Positions 27,905-36,422 of a stretch of 38,623 nucleotides of DNA are shown here, in pieces. Numbering within the stretch: the stretch's first letter is position 1; every line of letters starts with the position of its first letter. Both the position numbers and the translations under genes were made by a program. This DNA comes from Oscillibacter sp. Its GTDB lineage: Bacteria; Bacillota; Clostridia; Oscillospirales; Oscillospiraceae. Under the pieces are notes generated by a model. It was not told the origin of the DNA and did not search any database. It was given only the letters and a program-made list of their open reading frames with translations. The stretch lies in contig JAFXQV010000031.1 in assembly GCA_017526785.1 (NCBI GenBank), positions 1 through 38,623 on the forward strand, written 5' to 3'.

Positions 27905-29170
27905 CTAACGGTAGTCCATATTGATTTCGGACAGTTGCAGGATTTCCGCGCCCGTGGTGGACGTGATTTCCAGTCGGTAATACTGAAAGGCGGGGGCGTC
28001 GCCGCTGAACGCGGTGGTGTGCGTCAAATAATTCTGGTCATCGTGTTCCTCGAATCCGGCGGGGTTCATTTCGCCCAGCACTGTCCAGACGCCGTCCTGA
28101 CGGTGCGCGTCGTCGGTGCCGAGCAGACGCCACGCGCCCGGATTCCGGCCGGGATACTTGCTGTGATTGTCGCCGGAGGTCAGCGAAAGATGTGCCACGC
28201 TCCCCGGGCAGGCCATTTCCCACTCGACATAAGCCACGTTGTTGAGAATCAGACACCATTTCGTGTCGGGGTTCCCGTCAAAGAGCGCGGGAAAGTTGCG
28301 GGCGTCGTCGAAGCCGGGCGTCCCGGCTATCGGCGTGGCCGAAAAGCGGACGGGGACATTTTTCATATAGTCGTCGCGGAGTTCCACGGACGAAAAATCA
28401 AAACTGCTCCGCTCGAAGCGTTCCAGCGCGGCGCACTCCGCGAACATCCAGCGCACATCCGTGACCCGCGACATGTCAAAGCCGCTGACATCCAGCGCCT
28501 TCAACGCGCCGCAGTTCCGGAACATGGAGCGCATGTCCGTGACTTGTGAGGTGTCAAAGCCGCTGACATCCAGCGCCGTCAGCGCGGCGCAGTGGCGGAA
28601 CATGGACTGCATGTCCGTGACTTGCGAGGTGTCAAAGCCGCTGACGTCCAGCGCCGTGAGGCTGACGCAGGAATCAAACATACTCCGCATGTCCGTGACG
28701 CGGGAGGTGTCAAACGGGGCTTCAAAGCGGATACTCCGCAACTGGGAATAGCCGCAGAAGAGTTCGGCGCAGTCTCGCGGCGCGACAACGCCGCCTTCCG
28801 CCGCGAGATACAGGTCAAACGACGGCCGCGTTTTGAGCGTCCACGCCAGCACGGAACGGTCTCCGGCCTCGGAGACGTCCCACGCGCTCTCGGGGGCTTT
28901 CGCGGGGTCGGGGAGAATCGTAATGGACGCGATTTCCCCCCGCGTGATATCCGAACCGAACACGGCGCTATGTTCGGCCTCCTCGCTGACGACGGAAATC
29001 GTATCCGGCCTGAGCATGTGTTCGGGGGGACGCGGTTCCGCGTCCGGCGCGTCGGCGGTGTCCGGCGGCGGTTCCACGGCGTCCCGCGCCGGGGCGGCAC
29101 AGCAGGCCAGTATCACGAACAGCGCGGCCAGCAGTAACAGCGGCAACGCCTTTATGTATTTTTTGAACAT
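27905..29170 (-). CDS. BspA-type leucine-rich-repeat lipoprotein with F5/8C-like C-terminus
   Basis: The N-terminus (LLLLAALFVILACC) has a lipobox-like LAC|C, so the protein is probably a lipoprotein. A Pro/Asp/Glu-rich spacer covers about 25-55. Residues about 140-260 hold four DUF285/BspA repeats of 24 residues of the type DTSQVTDMQSMFRHCAALTA plus LDVSGF; the DNA is a near-perfect 72-bp tandem repeat (about 28450-28715). The C-terminal 150 residues (NFPALFDGNPDTKWCLILNN, VAYVEWEMACPGSVAHLSLT) resemble a discoidin/F5/8C carbohydrate-binding fold. A surface adhesion or glycan-binding role is likely. AAGGAG precedes the ATG at 29170. Confidence 0.9.
   Translation of the reverse strand: MFKKYIKALPLLLLAALFVILACCAAPARDAVEPPPDTADAPDAEPRPPEHMLRPDTISVVSEEAEHSAVFGSDITRGEIASITILPDPAKAPESAWDVSEAGDRSVLAWTLKTRPSFDLYLAAEGGVVAPRDCAELFCGYSQLRSIRFEAPFDTSRVTDMRSMFDSCVSLTALDVSGFDTSQVTDMQSMFRHCAALTALDVSGFDTSQVTDMRSMFRNCGALKALDVSGFDMSRVTDVRWMFAECAALERFERSSFDFSSVELRDDYMKNVPVRFSATPIAGTPGFDDARNFPALFDGNPDTKWCLILNNVAYVEWEMACPGSVAHLSLTSGDNHSKYPGRNPGAWRLLGTDDAHRQDGVWTVLGEMNPAGFEEHDDQNYLTHTTAFSGDAPAFQYYRLEITSTTGAEILQLSEINMDYR
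28450..28715. repeat. 72-bp tandem repeats encoding the BspA units
   Basis: About three and a half units share long identical stretches, for example GAGGTGTCAAAGCCGCTGAC and CGGAACATGGA..., in register with the 24-residue protein repeat. Such repeats can gain or lose units and may be assembly-sensitive. Confidence 0.8.
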
Positions 29171-29207
29171 GAGATACGGTACTCCTTATGTGACAGGCAT
29201 TGTGAGA

Positions 29208-29236
29208 AATATAGCACCCGAAGCCGCAAAAGTCAA
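29208..29236 (-). promoter_or_regulatory. Promoter of the BspA-type gene
   Basis: On the minus strand, TTGACT (29231-29236), 17 nt and TATATT (29208-29213), about 35 bp before the start codon at 29170. Confidence 0.7.
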
Positions 29237-29258
29237 TAGAGCATGGGAAACAGGAAAA

Positions 29259-29288
29259 CCACGGACAGACGCTGATTCTGTGCCGTGG
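29259..29288 (-). terminator. Terminator of the SNF2/DUF362 transcript
   Basis: On the minus strand, CCACGG-C-ACAGA ... TCTGT-C-CGTGG is followed by TTTTCCTGTTTCC, 11 bp after the SNF2 stop codon at 29300. Confidence 0.75.
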
Positions 29289-29299
29289 CTTTTCGCGCT

Positions 29300-32200
29300 T
29301 CAATTCAGCAAGTCCATGAGTTCCTCGTTCGAGAGGCTGAAAAGCGATTCCCGTTCGCCGGAGAGTATCGCGTCGGCAAGGTCTCTTTTCGCTTCCTGCA
29401 TGGCTAATATTTTCTCCTCGATACTCCCCTTGACAATCATCCGGTAGACCGTGACCTGATTTTTCTGCCCGATTCTGTGGGCGCGGTCGGTGGCCTGATT
29501 CTGCGCGGCCAAGTTCCACCACGGGTCGTAGTGGATAACCACGTCCGCGCCAGTGAGGTTCAGTCCGGTTCCGCCCGCTTTCAGGGAAATCAGAAACACG
29601 GGGGTGTCGTCCTCGTTGAACGCCCGCACAAGCCGGAGGCGCTCTTCTTTGGGCGTGGAGCCGATGATTTTGTAGTGGGGGATTTTGGCCTTGCGCAAAT
29701 CTTCTTCGAGCAGTGCCAGCATGGAGGCGAACTGCGAGAAAATCAGCGTTTTGTGTCCGCCGCCCATGGCGCTTTCCACGAGTTCCAGACACGCCGAGCG
29801 CTTGGCGCTTCCGCCGTGGTAGTCCTCGAAAATCAGGGACGGGTCACAGCAGATTTGGCGTATCCGCATGAGTTCGGCGAAAATCCGGATACGGTCTTGC
29901 CCGGACTGCCCCGAATCGGCAAGCATGCGCTTCATGCGCACAACCTGCCCGTCGTAGAGTTTCCGCTGTTCGTCCTCGAAACGGGTATAGCGGATTTCCT
30001 CCAGCTTGGGCGGCAGGTCTTTGAGAACGTCGGCTTTCAGGCGGCGCAGAATAAAGGGTGCCGTCACCTGTTTGAGACGTTCGGCGGGTTCGGCCTCGCG
30101 GTTCTTGGTGATGGGCGTCTCGAAGCGCCGTAGAAATGTCGGGTAATCGTAGAGGAAGCCGGGCATAAGAAAGTCAAAGATACTCCAAAGTTCGGCCAGA
30201 CGGTTTTCGATGGGCGTCCCGGTGAGCGCCAGACGCGTGCGGGCGTACACGATTTTGACGGCTTTCGTCATGCCGGCCTTTTGGTTCTTGATATACTGCG
30301 CCTCGTCCAGAATCATGACCGAGAAACGGAGTTGCGCGTAAATCGTGATGTCCTGCCGGAGGAGGTCGTAACTGGTAATATAGGCGTCAACGGCGGCGGA
30401 GCCGTCCAGCGCGCCTTGCAGGAAGCCTTTCCGGGCGGCGGCGTTCCCGGCCACCGGGAGTACGGACAGCGACGGCGCGAAGTGGTGAAACTCTTCCTGC
30501 CAGTTGTAGACCAGCGAGGCCGGACAGACTATCAACGCGGGTTCGGCCTCCCCGGATTCTTTGAGCGCCTGCAAAAACGTGATGGCCTGTAACGTCTTGC
30601 CGAGACCCATTTCATCGGCCAGAATCCCGCCGAACCCGGCGGCGGCGAGTGTGCGGAGCCACTTGTAGCCGTAAATCTGGTACGGGCGGAGGATGTCGGC
30701 CTGCGCGGCGGGGACTTCGTAATCGGCGTCGCGGATTGTCCGGAAGCCGCGAATCAGGCCGCGATAAGTCCTGTCACGGTTGGCGGCCAACTCGTGGTGC
30801 TTGTCCAGCATGGTGTCGAGGTACAGGGCGCGGAAAAGGGGTAACTCGATATGCCCCTGTATGACTTCCTCCGCGGACAGGTTCAGGTCATGCGTGAGGG
30901 CGTCGAGGGACGCGAGCTGGTCGTCTCCGGAGAGCGTCACAAAGTCGCCGTTTTTGAGGCGGTGAAAGGTCTTTTTGCGGCGGTAGCTCTCCAGAACGTC
31001 GAGCAGTTCCCGCGTGGAAATGTCTTTGGACAAAATGGAGATGTCCAGAAGCCCGCTGTTCACGGACACGCCCACGTGAATCTGCGGCACGGAGCGAATG
31101 ACGCAATTCCGGAAAGCGTTGCTCCCCTGCACCTCCCCGTAGCGGGAGAGTTCCGGGACGCCCTCCGTGAGAACGCGGTAGAGGCTGTCTTCCTCGGCGT
31201 CGCCGCGATAGGTCGAAGTCTCCGGGTCGAAGCGCGGGAAGTAGCGGCGTATGACCTTTTCGACGCGCGCCTCCTGCGCGCCGTCGGAGTACATGCCGCC
31301 GGACGCGCGGCGGGGCAGGCGGCACGGCTCCGCGTCGCCGTAAGATACAAATTCTTCCAGAAAGCAGTCGTCCTCCAAGTCAATCCGGAACAGAAACGAC
31401 GGTTCCGGCGGCAGGACGCTTTCGGCCTCTTGGGCGCAGTTGTCGACGAACTCCACATAGGGCGATTCCAGCAGGCGCGGCGCGATACGGTAGTAGAACT
31501 CCGCAAGGCGGTTCCTGCCCACCAAAAAGCGGATTTTCCCGGAATACTCCTCGGCCACGGACAAAAACGGCTGTATGGCCTGCGTTTCTTCGGCGTTCAG
31601 GCGGCTGAGTGCGTGTTCGTCAAGGACGTACAAATCGGAACTGCCTTGGAGCGTCAGCGGCAAGTCGCCCGTGACCTCTATGCCGAGGAAGCCGCCGTTG
31701 GCGTCGGCGATACGCCGCGAGACGAGGCGTAGCTTCAAGTCCGCGTGGCCGACGCGAATGCTACCCGAGTGTTTCCGGAGTCGGTCTGTCAGTTCGCAAG
31801 TACGCCCGTCGGCGGCCTCATAGAAGCGGTCGAGCGCGGCACCCCTGAGCGTTTCCCGCGCAAGCGTACGCGTTTCGGCGGGTTCGTCCCAGTAGTGATA
31901 GGCGCGGATTTGTTCCCGGAGCAGGTCGGCCTCGCTGATTCTCCGCCGGATGAAGGCCAGCCACGGGAGGCTGTCGTCCGCGAAAGTCATGGAGGCGAAG
32001 TCCGCGCGGACAGTCTTACTCAAAAAGAGCTTCCGCCCCTGTTCGGCGGCGTCCGAGAGTTCCCGCAGGTTCTTCAGGATGATGAACCGCCCGTTGAGGC
32101 CGATTTTAAAGGAAAGGTTCGCCTCCTGCCAGTCCTCCAGCACGATACGGGGCAGGAGTGTCAGAACGGGCGCTTTGTCCGAATCCGGCGCGCCGGGTTC

Positions 32201-33109
32201 GGACGCTTCCGGGGCGGTCTGCGCGGCGTCCATCTCCTGAAAGAAGCGCTCGGCGGTGCTGTCCGTGGCGTCGCCGGGGTTTTCGCGCTCGATATACTCC
32301 CCCACGCGCGCCAGCAACGCTAATTCGTGTTCACACAGGGAGTCGTCCATAGAGAAGCGGCGGCAGTCGCAGGCATGCGAGAGCAGTTCGTTCGCGGAGA
32401 GCGCGACGCTGACGGACTGGCTTTCCAGCGCGTCCGACACGTTCGCGCTTACGGACAAGGCCTGTTGTCCGGCGCGGGTGTAGACGATTTCCGGGGCGGA
32501 CATGGCAACGATACCCTCCCGGAGTAACGCCTTGGCGCGGTTGAGCGCGTACAAACTGGCGCTTCGCCCCTTCATTGCGCGGCGGACTTGGAAGTAGGAC
32601 GACGCGGCGGACGCCTCCGGGCGCGGGAAAAACGGCGCGACTTCCACGCGAATGGTACTCTCTTCCATATACTGCCGCTTTCTGCGGAGGCGTTCCTGTT
32701 TGAGCTGTTCGGCCTGTTCCTCTTTCCTCTGGCGGATAAGGGATTCTTCGGAGGTCTCGCGGAAGCGCCACGGCCCGCGCTTGCGCTCCCAGAGCATCAG
32801 AAGCGCGGCCTCGTGTACGCACAGGGTCACGCGTTCGCCCGCGTAGCGGTCGGCCAGACAACTGCACGCAAATCGTTTCGGGTTCCAGTCGTCGGAGCAG
32901 GAGGCCGGGGCGTCACGAATCACAGCGCGCCCCATGCTCTGCCCCTGCCCGATGATGGCGTGTGCCTCGCGTTCCGTACAGGCGAAGTCCTCATACTGGT
33001 GCATGGTCAGAAACTGCGCGGCCTTCTTCAATATCTGCCCGTTAAAGAATCCCCGCCACTCTTTCAGGCATTCTCGCGGGGGGTTATTCGGGTTAGAGCG
33101 TTGCTTCAT
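29300..33109 (-). CDS. SNF2-family helicase-like ATPase with two SWIM-type zinc motifs, 1269 aa
   Basis: The start at 33109 (MKQRSNPNNPPREC) has AAGGAG upstream. Two separate C-x-C ... C-x-H motifs are visible: CSCLADRYAGERVTLCVH at about residues 82-99 and CDCRRFSMDDSLCEH at about 246-260. A long SNF2-associated region follows to about 800. The helicase core carries ADEMGLGKT (about 832), ILDEAQYIKN (about 935), LTGTPIENRLAELWSIFDFL, LKAGGTGLNLTGADVVIHYD and ATDRAHRIGQKNQVTVYRMI. Such bacterial SNF2 proteins translocate on double-stranded DNA and are thought to remodel DNA-bound proteins such as RNA polymerase. One SWIM domain is the usual number. No phage-defence genes adjoin it. It lies 40 bp after the DUF362 gene and probably shares its transcript. 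Confidence 0.95.
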   Translation of the reverse strand: MKQRSNPNNPPRECLKEWRGFFNGQILKKAAQFLTMHQYEDFACTEREAHAIIGQGQSMGRAVIRDAPASCSDDWNPKRFACSCLADRYAGERVTLCVHEAALLMLWERKRGPWRFRETSEESLIRQRKEEQAEQLKQERLRRKRQYMEESTIRVEVAPFFPRPEASAASSYFQVRRAMKGRSASLYALNRAKALLREGIVAMSAPEIVYTRAGQQALSVSANVSDALESQSVSVALSANELLSHACDCRRFSMDDSLCEHELALLARVGEYIERENPGDATDSTAERFFQEMDAAQTAPEASEPGAPDSDKAPVLTLLPRIVLEDWQEANLSFKIGLNGRFIILKNLRELSDAAEQGRKLFLSKTVRADFASMTFADDSLPWLAFIRRRISEADLLREQIRAYHYWDEPAETRTLARETLRGAALDRFYEAADGRTCELTDRLRKHSGSIRVGHADLKLRLVSRRIADANGGFLGIEVTGDLPLTLQGSSDLYVLDEHALSRLNAEETQAIQPFLSVAEEYSGKIRFLVGRNRLAEFYYRIAPRLLESPYVEFVDNCAQEAESVLPPEPSFLFRIDLEDDCFLEEFVSYGDAEPCRLPRRASGGMYSDGAQEARVEKVIRRYFPRFDPETSTYRGDAEEDSLYRVLTEGVPELSRYGEVQGSNAFRNCVIRSVPQIHVGVSVNSGLLDISILSKDISTRELLDVLESYRRKKTFHRLKNGDFVTLSGDDQLASLDALTHDLNLSAEEVIQGHIELPLFRALYLDTMLDKHHELAANRDRTYRGLIRGFRTIRDADYEVPAAQADILRPYQIYGYKWLRTLAAAGFGGILADEMGLGKTLQAITFLQALKESGEAEPALIVCPASLVYNWQEEFHHFAPSLSVLPVAGNAAARKGFLQGALDGSAAVDAYITSYDLLRQDITIYAQLRFSVMILDEAQYIKNQKAGMTKAVKIVYARTRLALTGTPIENRLAELWSIFDFLMPGFLYDYPTFLRRFETPITKNREAEPAERLKQVTAPFILRRLKADVLKDLPPKLEEIRYTRFEDEQRKLYDGQVVRMKRMLADSGQSGQDRIRIFAELMRIRQICCDPSLIFEDYHGGSAKRSACLELVESAMGGGHKTLIFSQFASMLALLEEDLRKAKIPHYKIIGSTPKEERLRLVRAFNEDDTPVFLISLKAGGTGLNLTGADVVIHYDPWWNLAAQNQATDRAHRIGQKNQVTVYRMIVKGSIEEKILAMQEAKRDLADAILSGERESLFSLSNEELMDLLN

Positions 33110-33149
33110 GAATTCCCATTCTCCTTGGGGGACGGTGCGCGGCGGACAG

Positions 33150-34043
33150 TCACAGTGTGACAAGTTCATATTCACGGGAGCCGAAGCCCAGCGCGGCGGC
33201 GGCCTCAATCGTGTGGACGCCGTGGCGGGATTCCACGCGCTCGAGGAAATGCGCCTGTCCGGGGTCGTCCTTGGCGGCGTAAATCAGGTCAATACAGGCT
33301 TGGTCAATGGCCACCGGGTCGAGTGACGCCAGTATGCCAATGTCCCTCATGCACGGGTCCTCCGCCACGGCGCAGCAGTCACAGTCCACAGACAGATTTT
33401 TCATGACGTTGACAAAGGCGATTTTGCCCTTGAAGTGTTCGACGACGGTCGAGGCGGCGTCGGCCATTGCCTCACAGAAAGCGTCCTGTTCGGCGTGAAC
33501 GTCCCACGCCTTGACGTTGTCGTCGGAGCGCCCGCCGGAGTGGATGAGCGCTTTCCCGGCGCGGGAGGCACAGCCAATCGACAACTGCTTCAGCGCCCCG
33601 CCGTAGCCGCCCATGGGGTGTCCCTTGAAGTGCGCAAGCACCAGCATGGAATCGTAATTGGCGATGTCCTTGCCGACGGTGTTGGTTTTCAGGACTTTTC
33701 CGTTTTTGACAGGCCAGACGAGGTCGGGGCCTTCCGCGTCCATCAGGTCAACGTGGAACAAGCGGTTCCAGCCGTGGTACTCAATCAGCTTTCTGTGTTC
33801 GTCGGTGTAGTCCCGGACGCCGCCGGCGGCCTTGCCGTAGGCGGTGTTGCACTCGACAATCGTGCCGTCGACGGCCTCGACCATCGGTTTCCAGAACTCC
33901 GGACGCAGGAAGTTTTGGTTGCCCTTTTCGCCGGAGTGGATTTTCGCGGCGACTTTCCCGGGCAGTTCGACGCCCAAAGCGCGGTACACTTCCACGACTT
34001 TTTCCGGCGTGATGTCTTTTGTGAAGTACACTTTTGATTTCAT
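33150..34043 (-). CDS. DUF362 family protein, 297 aa
   Basis: The start at 34043 (MKSKVYFTKDITPEKVVEV) has AGGAGGG upstream. Family features visible: KIHSGEKGNQNFLRPEFWKP, VECNTAYGKAAGGVRDYT, DSMLVLAHFKGHPMGGYGGA, LKQLSIGCASRAGKALIHSG and a Cys-rich VDCDCCAVAEDPCMRDIGIL followed by LDPVAIDQAC. DUF362 proteins are widespread in anaerobes, often with iron-sulfur clusters; this one has the Cys cluster but no separate ferredoxin domain. The reaction is unknown. The SNF2 gene follows. Confidence 0.92.
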   Translation of the reverse strand: MKSKVYFTKDITPEKVVEVYRALGVELPGKVAAKIHSGEKGNQNFLRPEFWKPMVEAVDGTIVECNTAYGKAAGGVRDYTDEHRKLIEYHGWNRLFHVDLMDAEGPDLVWPVKNGKVLKTNTVGKDIANYDSMLVLAHFKGHPMGGYGGALKQLSIGCASRAGKALIHSGGRSDDNVKAWDVHAEQDAFCEAMADAASTVVEHFKGKIAFVNVMKNLSVDCDCCAVAEDPCMRDIGILASLDPVAIDQACIDLIYAAKDDPGQAHFLERVESRHGVHTIEAAAALGFGSREYELVTL

Positions 34044-34104
34044 GTCCAGTTCCCTCCTGATTTCCCGCAAGGGCGACAGATTACAAATTTGCGTTTCCGC
34101 GTCC

Positions 34105-34133
34105 ATTATAACAGACCGCGGACGTTTAAGCAA
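34105..34133 (-). promoter_or_regulatory. Promoter of the DUF362/SNF2 genes
   Basis: On the minus strand, TTGCTT (34128-34133), 17 nt and TATAAT (34105-34110), about 60 bp before the DUF362 start. Confidence 0.75.
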
Positions 34134-34192
34134 GCCTTTTTCGTGCAAGTACGCGTCATGGGAAATTTCGGCCGTCCGCGCCGGAAAAGCGC

Positions 34193-34221
34193 TTGTAATT
34201 TCTCCGGACTACTGCTAAAAT
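34193..34221 (+). promoter_or_regulatory. Promoter of glnN
   Basis: TTGTAA (34193-34198), 17 nt and TAAAAT (34216-34221) give a start site about 25 bp before the ATG at 34251. Confidence 0.7.
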
Positions 34222-34250
34222 GGCGTGGTTGACTGAAAGGGGATGTTACA

Positions 34251-36338
34251 ATGTCAGACACGCGCAGACTCCCGGAACTGTTCGGAAGCATGGTATTCGA
34301 CGAGCAGACCATGAAAGAACGGCTTTCGGCGGCGTCCTACGGCGCTTGGAAGCACTGCGTCACGGGCGGGACGGCGCTGGACTTGTCCACCGCCAACGAA
34401 ATCGCGCAGGCCATGAAGCAGTGGGCGGTCGAACGCGGCGCGACGCACTTTACGCACTGGTTCCAGCCCATGACGGGCGTCACCGCCGAAAAACACGACA
34501 GCTTTATAACGCCCGTCGGCGGCGGGCGCGTCCTGATGGAGTTCTCCGGAAAGGAACTCGTCCGGGGAGAGCCGGACGCGTCGTCGTTCCCGTCGGGCGG
34601 CCTCCGCGCCACGTTCGAGGCGCGCGGGTACACCGCGTGGGACCCAACTTCGTTCGCGTTCATCAAAGAAGGCTCTCTGTGCATTCCGACGGCCTTTTGT
34701 TCGTATTCCGGACACGCGCTCGATAAAAAAACGCCTCTGCTCCGCTCTATGGACGACGTTTCGCGGCAGGCCGTGCGGATTCTCCGCCTCTTCGGCGACA
34801 CCCGGACAAAGCGCGTCATTCCGCAGGTCGGCCCCGAACAGGAATACTTCCTCATCGACCGGGACATGTACCGCGAACGGCAGGACTTGCGCATGACGGG
34901 GCGAACCCTGTTCGGCGCGAAGCCGCCGCGCGGACAGGAACTCGACGACCATTATTACGGCGCGATTCGCCCGCGCGTGGCGGCCTACATGCGAGACTTG
35001 GACGAGGCGCTATGGGAACTCGGCATTTTCGCGAAGACCAAACACAACGAAGTCGCGCCGTCCCAGCACGAAATGGCACCGATTTACACCGACGCGAACA
35101 CGGCGTGTGACCAGAATCAGTTGACCATGGAGGTCATGAAGAAAGTCGCCGAACGCCACGGACTGGTATGCTTACTGCATGAGAAGCCGTTCGCGGGCTT
35201 CAACGGCTCCGGCAAACACGACAACTGGTCACTGTCCACGGACGGCGGGGAGAACCTCTTCAAGCCCGGCGACACCCCCGGCGAAAACGCCCGCTTCCTG
35301 CTCTTTCTGGCGGCGTTCCTGAAAGGCGTCGACGACTATCAGGACTTCCTACGCGCCACCGTGGCGTTCCCGGGCAATGACCACCGCCTCGGCGGACTGG
35401 AAGCCCCGCCCGCGATACTGTCCGTGTTCCTCGGCGACGAGCTGACCGCCGTCGTGAACGCCATCATTCACGGCACCCCGGTCGCCTCCAGCGGGAAGCG
35501 ACAGCTCCGCATTGGCGTGGACGTACTCCCGGCCATTCCGCAGGACACCACAGACCGCAACAGAACAAGCCCCATGGCCTTCACGGGCAACAAATTCGAG
35601 TTCCGCATGCTGGGGGCGTCGCAGTCGGTCTCGGGACCCAATATCGCCCTCAACACGATTATGGCGGAGGAGTTGCGGCAGTTCGCCGACGCGCTCGAAT
35701 CGTGCGACGACTTCCAGCGCGCCTTAAACGACCTCATGAAGCGGGTCTTTACCGAACACCAGAGAATCATTTTCAACGGCAACGGCTACGACGACGCGTG
35801 GGTGCGCGAGGCCGAACAGCGCGGGTTAAGCAACTTCACCTCCGCCGCCGACGCGCTCCCGATGTACACCGCCGGGAAGAACGTGGAACTGTTCGTGCGG
35901 CACGGTATCTACACCGAAGAAGAGATTCAAGCCCGCGCCGAAATCCATGTGGAGAACTACACCGCCGTGACCGCAATCGAAGCCCGGACAATGGCCGACA
36001 TGATACGCCACGAGATACTCCCGGCCGTCTCGTCGTACGCGGCGGAACTGTGCGGGCGTATCACGCGCAAGGACGCCCACGGCATGCCGTGCGACTACGA
36101 AACCCGTACGGCGGAGGAAATTTCCGCGCTGACGGACGCGCTTTTCGGGGCGTGTGAGCGTCTGGAACGCGACCTCGGCGAAATGCCCAAAGAGCCGACA
36201 AAAGCCATGGTCTACAGTCACGATGTGATTGTCCGCGACATGTCCGACGCCCGGGCGTACGCCGACCGTCTCGAACTGCTGACGGCCTCCGATTACTGGC
36301 CGTTCCCGACTTACGCGCAACTGCTGTTTTCCGTGTAA
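34251..36338 (+). CDS. glnN: Glutamine synthetase, type III
   Basis: This 695-residue enzyme makes glutamine from glutamate, ammonia and ATP. The length and the N-terminal FGSMVFDEQTMKERLSAASY are those of the GSIII (GlnN) class. Conserved parts: THFTHWFQPMTGVTAEKHDS, QVGPEQEYFLID, FAKTKHNEVAPSQHEMAPIY, CLLHEKPFAGFNGSGKHDNW and NRTSPMAFTGNKFEFRMLGA. AAAGGGGA precedes ATG 34251. It is monocistronic, ended by the hairpin at 36350-36381. No GlnR-type operator was identified. Confidence 0.97.
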   Translation: MSDTRRLPELFGSMVFDEQTMKERLSAASYGAWKHCVTGGTALDLSTANEIAQAMKQWAVERGATHFTHWFQPMTGVTAEKHDSFITPVGGGRVLMEFSGKELVRGEPDASSFPSGGLRATFEARGYTAWDPTSFAFIKEGSLCIPTAFCSYSGHALDKKTPLLRSMDDVSRQAVRILRLFGDTRTKRVIPQVGPEQEYFLIDRDMYRERQDLRMTGRTLFGAKPPRGQELDDHYYGAIRPRVAAYMRDLDEALWELGIFAKTKHNEVAPSQHEMAPIYTDANTACDQNQLTMEVMKKVAERHGLVCLLHEKPFAGFNGSGKHDNWSLSTDGGENLFKPGDTPGENARFLLFLAAFLKGVDDYQDFLRATVAFPGNDHRLGGLEAPPAILSVFLGDELTAVVNAIIHGTPVASSGKRQLRIGVDVLPAIPQDTTDRNRTSPMAFTGNKFEFRMLGASQSVSGPNIALNTIMAEELRQFADALESCDDFQRALNDLMKRVFTEHQRIIFNGNGYDDAWVREAEQRGLSNFTSAADALPMYTAGKNVELFVRHGIYTEEEIQARAEIHVENYTAVTAIEARTMADMIRHEILPAVSSYAAELCGRITRKDAHGMPCDYETRTAEEISALTDALFGACERLERDLGEMPKEPTKAMVYSHDVIVRDMSDARAYADRLELLTASDYWPFPTYAQLLFSV

Positions 36339-36349
36339 AGTCGTGCTAA

Positions 36350-36381
36350 AGTCCCTCTCCCGCGCAAACGGGAGAGGGACT
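36350..36381. terminator. Hairpin between convergent glnN and GGDEF-EIIC genes
   Basis: AGTCCCTCTCCCG and CGGGAGAGGGACT pair perfectly over 13 bp with a 6-nt loop. There is little U after it on the plus strand and only TTTA on the minus strand, yet its position between two convergent stops supports a shared terminator. Confidence 0.75.
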
Positions 36382-36422
36382 GACATTACGCGCTGTCTCG
36401 AGGACAAAACTTGACGCGTCGC

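Noticed and set aside
29300-34043. A phage-defence island built on the SNF2 helicase
   Set aside because: SNF2 proteins occur in some defence systems, but here the neighbours are a DUF362 protein, a BspA-type lipoprotein and glnN, with no nuclease, methylase or phospholipase-D partner.
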